A DNA stretch of 64,000 nucleotides from positions 2,418,001 through 2,482,000 of the forward strand of contig OZ252110.1 of assembly GCA_965248545.1 (NCBI GenBank), written 5' to 3'. This document shows, in pieces, positions 60,526 to 64,000 of the stretch; within the stretch, counting starts at the first letter, position 1, and each line of letters begins with the position of its first letter. Source of the DNA: Alteromonas_E sp965248545 (lineage in GTDB: Bacteria; Pseudomonadota; Gammaproteobacteria; Enterobacterales; Alteromonadaceae). The notes under the pieces were generated by a model, which made no database searches, was not told where the DNA came from, and saw nothing but the letters and a program-made list of their open reading frames with translations. A program made the translations under genes and the position numbers.

Positions 60526-61361
60526 CGGTCAGTACTCAAACTGCAAACCTCCAGCGTCTGCTCGAGATCATGCGCGCGTTACGCGACCCCCAAAGTGGCT
60601 GTGAGTGGGATCGCCAACAAGATATGACGTCACTGTTAAAACACACGATAGAGGAAGTTTACGAAGTAGCCGACGCTGTTTTAAGTGATAACCCAGAAGA
60701 CATTTGCGAGGAGCTAGGTGACCTGCTATTTCAGGTTGTGTTTTACGCGCAAATTGCGGCTGAGCAGCAACAATTCGACTTTGATGATGTTGCCAAGCAG
60801 ATAGCGGACAAACTCGTTCGTCGTCATCCACATGTATTTGAGCATCCAAATCAAACGCTGACAGAGCAAGAATTAAATGTTCAATGGCAACGCATTAAGG
60901 CTGAAGAGAAGGCTGCTAAGCAGCTTAACAAGGCTGAATCTCAGGACAGCAGCATCTTCGCCACGATGAATCGGGGCCAACCGGCATTTTCGAAAGCATA
61001 CGATCTACAGAAGCGATGTGCGCGCGTCGGATTCGATTGGCCCGCATCTGAACCCGTGTTAGCCAAAATCCGTGAGGAACTTGATGAAGTTGAGCAGGCG
61101 ATGCAAAGCGGTGAGCGTCGGGCTACCGAAGAGGAGTTAGGTGATTTGTTGTTTGCCACTGTCAACCTGTTGCGACACGAAGGACTGGATCCCGAGACGA
61201 CGCTTGCTAAAGCCAACCTAAAATTTGAACAGCGATTTCGCTGGATTGAGCAAACGTTAGCGGCGCATCAAACATCTGTTAAAAACCAATCTCTGGAACA
61301 ACTTGAAAATTTGTGGAGCGAGGCCAAATCGGCAACGGCGGCGAACAAAGACTCGCTGTAG
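60522..61361 (+). CDS. mazG: Nucleoside triphosphate pyrophosphohydrolase MazG
   Basis: 279 residues starting at GTG 60522 inside the relA stop. Two MazG domains: LRDPQSGCEWDRQQDMTSLLKHTIEEVYEVADAVL with EELGDLLFQVVF, and the second EELDEVEQAM ... EEELGDLLFATVNLLRH. It hydrolyses NTPs to NMPs and lowers ppGpp in E. coli. Tight coupling to relA is the usual arrangement. Confidence 0.96.
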   Translation: MTVSTQTANLQRLLEIMRALRDPQSGCEWDRQQDMTSLLKHTIEEVYEVADAVLSDNPEDICEELGDLLFQVVFYAQIAAEQQQFDFDDVAKQIADKLVRRHPHVFEHPNQTLTEQELNVQWQRIKAEEKAAKQLNKAESQDSSIFATMNRGQPAFSKAYDLQKRCARVGFDWPASEPVLAKIREELDEVEQAMQSGERRATEEELGDLLFATVNLLRHEGLDPETTLAKANLKFEQRFRWIEQTLAAHQTSVKNQSLEQLENLWSEAKSATAANKDSL

Positions 61362-61493
61362 CGATGCTGTCAGCTCACCAGAATAAGCACAGAGCACACC
61401 ATTCGAAGCCATGCGAATTTTTGCCAATCGCAACTATTTGGGCAATTGTTTGATTTTTTCAGCTTAAACGCTTCGCTTTTTGAACAATTTCTG

Positions 61494-61499
61494 TATAAT
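61494..61499 (+). promoter_or_regulatory. -10 element of the rplM-rpsI promoter
   Basis: A perfect TATAAT (61494-61499) in a sequence CTGTATAATTCGCGCC; a clean -35 is not seen at 17 bases. The start site would give a leader of about 120 bases before rplM. Confidence 0.6.
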
Positions 61500-61520
61500 T
61501 CGCGCCCTGCCCAGTTACGC

Positions 61521-61597
61521 CCACTTTGGGAAAGTGGAAGAATCAGACGGCTCGAAGGGGTCAAAGGTTTGATTTTCGGGAGATTACTTCGGTAATC
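61521..61597 (+). promoter_or_regulatory. Structured leader of rplM-rpsI mRNA
   Basis: Two clear hairpins: CCACTTT (61521-61527)/AAAGTGG (61531-61537) and GATTAC (61582-61587)/GTAATC (61592-61597) closing a UUCG tetraloop. They sit between the -10 element and the ribosome site. In E. coli the rplM-rpsI operon is repressed by L13 binding to its own leader; a similar autoregulatory element is likely here, though the exact target fold cannot be verified. Confidence 0.5.
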
Positions 61598-61627
61598 GGT
61601 AACAGTTATTTTTTCGGGTGACGAATA

Positions 61628-62056
61628 ATGAAAACTTTTGTTGCAAAACCAGAAACAGTAAAAAGAGACTGGTTCGTGGTTGACGCCACTGACAAAACTT
61701 TAGGACGCTTAGCGTCAGAAATCGCGCTTCGCTTGCGCGGTAAGCACAAGCCAGAGTACACACCTCACGTGGACACTGGTGACTACATTGTTGTTGTTAA
61801 TGCAGAGAAAATCGCAGTAACAGGCAACAAAGCGAAAGGTAAAATCTACTACGCTCACTCTGGTTACCCAGGTGGCTTGAAAGACATTACTTTCGAAAAG
61901 CTTATCGAGAAGAAGCCAGAAATGGTTCTTGAAAAAGCAGTTAAAGGCATGTTGCCAAAAGGTCCTCTAGGCCGCGCAATGTTCCGCAAAATGAAAGTCT
62001 ATGCTGGTCCAGAGCACAATCACGCTGCTCAGCAACCGCAAGTTTTGGATATTTAA
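61628..62056 (+). CDS. rplM: Ribosomal protein L13
   Basis: 142 residues, complete: MKTFVAKPETVKRDWFVVDA at the N-terminus, GRLASEIALRLRGKHKPEYTPH and GMLPKGPLGRAMFRKMKVYAG. 50S assembly protein and probable repressor of its own operon. Followed by rpsI after 12 bases. Confidence 0.99.
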   Translation: MKTFVAKPETVKRDWFVVDATDKTLGRLASEIALRLRGKHKPEYTPHVDTGDYIVVVNAEKIAVTGNKAKGKIYYAHSGYPGGLKDITFEKLIEKKPEMVLEKAVKGMLPKGPLGRAMFRKMKVYAGPEHNHAAQQPQVLDI

Positions 62057-62068
62057 GGAGCGAGACAC

Positions 62069-62461
62069 ATGGCAGATACTCAATACTACGGCACTGGTCG
62101 CCGCAAGAGCTCTACCGCTCGCGTATTCTTACGTCCAGGCACAGGCTCAATCACTGTTAACCAACGTCCTCTTGACGAGTTCTTTGGTCGTGAAACTGCT
62201 CGTATGGTTGTTCGTCAACCGCTAGAGTTGGTTGAGATGACTGAGAAGTTTGACCTTTACATCACTGTTCGCGGTGGTGGTATCAGCGGTCAAGCGGGTG
62301 CTATCCGTCACGGCATTACACGTGCATTGATGGAATTTGATGAAACACTTCGCCCAGCACTTCGTAAGGCTGGATTCGTTACACGTGACGCACGTCGCGT
62401 TGAACGTAAGAAAGTTGGTCTTCACAAAGCACGTAAGAAGCCACAATTCTCAAAACGTTAA
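62069..62461 (+). CDS. rpsI: Ribosomal protein S9
   Basis: 130 residues ending in the conserved KARKKPQFSKR tail that reaches the P-site tRNA; YYGTGRRKSSTARVFLRPG and GGGISGQAGAIRHGITRALM are clear. It is followed by an intrinsic terminator. Confidence 0.99.
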   Translation: MADTQYYGTGRRKSSTARVFLRPGTGSITVNQRPLDEFFGRETARMVVRQPLELVEMTEKFDLYITVRGGGISGQAGAIRHGITRALMEFDETLRPALRKAGFVTRDARRVERKKVGLHKARKKPQFSKR

Positions 62462-62478
62462 TCGTTTTGTCAATTTTC

Positions 62479-62507
62479 AAAAACCCGGCATCCGCCGGGT
62501 TTTTTTA
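62479..62507 (+). terminator. Terminator of rplM-rpsI
   Basis: AAAAACCCGGC (62479-62489) pairs with GCCGGGTTTTT (62494-62504) around ATCC, followed by more T. Strong intrinsic terminator 18 bases past the rpsI stop. Confidence 0.95.
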
Positions 62508-62869
62508 TATCTGCAGCTATTGAACAACACAAAGCAACCGTTAGAGCCTCCAGTCAGCGCGGTCTCCAGCCCATACACAGAGTTGATGTTCACTATCTCA
62601 ATCAATCGCTTTTTTTGCTTTTGTCACGTTGATTTCCTGGCAATCGCAAGCCACGACTAAGCACAGTGAAATGTTCGGTTAATTTGATAAGCGACAATGA
62701 AGGATTAGATTTATAACTAAATCCTTGTTTTTTGCCCGGATTTCCTTGTTTTTAGAGGGGCTTTTTTTTATCATTTCCGATCGAAAATAAACTAAACGTT
62801 TCGTGTAAACGATGCGCTTCCGACTTCTCGCAATTGAGAGGTCATACGTCCAAATCTGGAGAACCGTGG
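62508..62869 (+). promoter_or_regulatory. Non-coding gap with probable petABC promoter
   Basis: No credible gene in this gap of about 360 bases. TTGTTT (62746-62751), 17 bases, TATCAT (62769-62774) is a reasonable promoter ahead of petA. Upstream is an imperfect hairpin AAGGATT...AATCCTT (about 62700-62726) followed by GTTTTTTG that might be a second weak terminator or a regulator site. Confidence 0.4.
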
Positions 62870-63502
62870 ATGAGTAATGTATCTGTTGATGCTAGCGAAT
62901 CACCGCAAGCACAAGGTCAACCACAAAATAACAATCGTCGACGCTTTTTGACTGTTGCCACATCAGTGGTAGGCGGTATTGGTGTTGTTGGTGCAGCTGT
63001 TCCTTTCATCGCTTCATGGAATCCGAGTGCTAAGGCGAAAGCCGCAGGCGCGGATGTTGAGGTTGATATTTCCGGCATAGAGCCAGGACAATTAATTCGC
63101 GTCATGTGGCGAAGTAAGCCGGTATGGATTGTACGTCGTACACCTGAAATCCTAGCGGCGTTAGCTGCCCACGAAAGCGAGTTGCGCGATCCTAATTCAG
63201 AGGTTGAGCAACAACCGACGTTTGCTCAAAATCAATGGCGTTCACTTAAAGAAGAATACTTGGTTCTCGTCGGAATTTGTACTCACCTTGGTTGTTCTCC
63301 TCAACATCTGAAAGACGGTGCCATGACTCAATATGCGGAAGGCGTTACCGACGGTTTCTTCTGCCCGTGTCACGGTTCCAAGTTTGATATGGCGGGTCGC
63401 GTATTCCAAAACGTGCCGGCACCTTCAAACCTTGTTGTTCCGCCGTATCAATTCCTAAGCGATACAACGATTCTTATCGGTTCAGAAGCAGAGGTTGCAT
63501 AA
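62870..63502 (+). CDS. petA: Ubiquinol-cytochrome c reductase Rieske iron-sulfur subunit
   Basis: 210 residues from the ATG at 62870; the frame opens earlier at 62834 but without a ribosome site, while GGAGAACCGTGG precedes 62870. N-terminal Tat-type anchor (NNNRRRFLTVATSVVGG), then the Rieske domain with CTHLGC and CPCHGS cluster motifs. It passes electrons from quinol to cytochrome c1 in complex III. One base separates it from petB. Confidence 0.97.
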   Translation: MSNVSVDASESPQAQGQPQNNNRRRFLTVATSVVGGIGVVGAAVPFIASWNPSAKAKAAGADVEVDISGIEPGQLIRVMWRSKPVWIVRRTPEILAALAAHESELRDPNSEVEQQPTFAQNQWRSLKEEYLVLVGICTHLGCSPQHLKDGAMTQYAEGVTDGFFCPCHGSKFDMAGRVFQNVPAPSNLVVPPYQFLSDTTILIGSEAEVA

Positions 63503-63503
63503 C

Positions 63504-64000
63504 ATGTCAGGTTTCTTAAATTGGATTGAAGAACGCATCCCGATGATGCGTGTGGCGAACATGCACGCCATTCAGTACCCAGCGCCACGCAACATGAACT
63601 TCTGGTATGTGTTCGGTTTCTTGGCAACTATCGTACTGGTTAACCAAATTGTAACGGGTATTTGGTTAACTATGAACTTTGAGCCGAGCGCGGAACGCGC
63701 CTTCGCTTCTGTCGAGTACATCATGCGTGAAGTTGACTACGGTTGGCTGATTCGTTACATGCACTCCACCGGTGCTTCGGCCTTCTTCATAGTGGTCTAT
63801 ATGCATATGTTCCGGGGCATGATTTACGGTTCTTACCAAAAACCGCGCGAGTTGTTATGGGTGTTTGGAATGCTCATTTACCTAGCGCTTATGGCTGAAG
63901 CGTTCATGGGTTACGTATTGCCTTGGGGGCAAATGTCATATTGGGGTGCTCAGGTAATCGTATCGCTATTTGGCGCCATCCCAGTTATTGGCCCGGACCT
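63504..64000 (+). CDS. petB: Cytochrome b of the bc1 complex (3' end outside window)
   Basis: The first 165 residues are visible, ATG 63504. Helices with IQYPAPRNMNFWYVFG, RYMHSTGASAFFIVVYMHMFRG (haem-ligand His pair) and FMGYVLPWGQMSYWGAQV mark bacterial cytochrome b. It carries two haems b and the quinone sites. The gene runs off the right end of the window. Confidence 0.97.
   Translation, partial: MSGFLNWIEERIPMMRVANMHAIQYPAPRNMNFWYVFGFLATIVLVNQIVTGIWLTMNFEPSAERAFASVEYIMREVDYGWLIRYMHSTGASAFFIVVYMHMFRGMIYGSYQKPRELLWVFGMLIYLALMAEAFMGYVLPWGQMSYWGAQVIVSLFGAIPVIGPD

Overview
This window comes from the chromosome of a Gram-negative gammaproteobacterium, most likely Alteromonadales-like (Shewanella/Alteromonas relatives); the genus cannot be fixed from the sequence. 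The evidence is the gene order lptD-surA-pdxA-rsmA-apaG-apaH, the xerD-dsbC, recJ and recO-pdxJ-acpS-rlmD-relA-mazG runs, rplM-rpsI followed by petAB, a TtpC-type TonB2 system, and outer-membrane assembly genes. GC content is moderate. I see no tRNA, rRNA, CRISPR array, insertion sequence or phage gene. The left edge cuts a DUF6776-type gene and the right edge cuts petB.

Layout. 1-5.8 kb: a TonB2 energy-transduction operon (DUF3450, TtpC, ExbB2, ExbD2, TonB2, TPR protein). 5.8-10.9 kb: a TetR repressor divergent from an HPP membrane protein, with two 18-bp palindromic operators between them, then a bufferin-type copper/metal-handling set (TlpA-like redoxin, YHS protein, thioredoxin, BufA1/DUF2282 peptide, BufB/DUF692 MNIO enzyme, BufC/DUF2063, DoxX). 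11-13.7 kb: NrtS-like and HDOD proteins, an orphan small gene and an HNH nuclease.

13.8-16.7 kb is the most unusual part. A pepsin-like aspartic protease without a signal peptide, a tetrapyrrole-methylase-fold enzyme resembling split borosin peptide N-methyltransferases, a GNAT acetyltransferase overlapping it by one base, and a 73-residue acidic peptide gene form a probable RiPP cluster. A membrane GGDEF protein starts 7 bases after the peptide gene.

18.5-33.3 kb: a TonB-domain periplasmic protein; a DMT/EamA exporter preceded by a probable transcription attenuator (38-codon leader ORF, antiterminator, terminator); erpA; a GST; a hydroxyacid dehydrogenase; a long PLP trans-sulfuration enzyme; an Old Yellow Enzyme; an exported leucyl aminopeptidase; a DUF4136 lipoprotein; and an Lrp regulator, anmK and M23 peptidase run. 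A frameshifted small membrane-protein gene lies on the minus strand between a YHS-like mini-gene and erpA.

33.5-64 kb is mainly housekeeping: tyrS; ahcY with rhodanese and two small genes; mtnN-cbiB-btuF; a chemotaxis receptor; the lptD-to-apaH operon; djlA; xerD; dsbC; recJ; recO; pdxJ; acpS; rlmD; relA; mazG; rplM-rpsI with a structured leader; and petA-petB.
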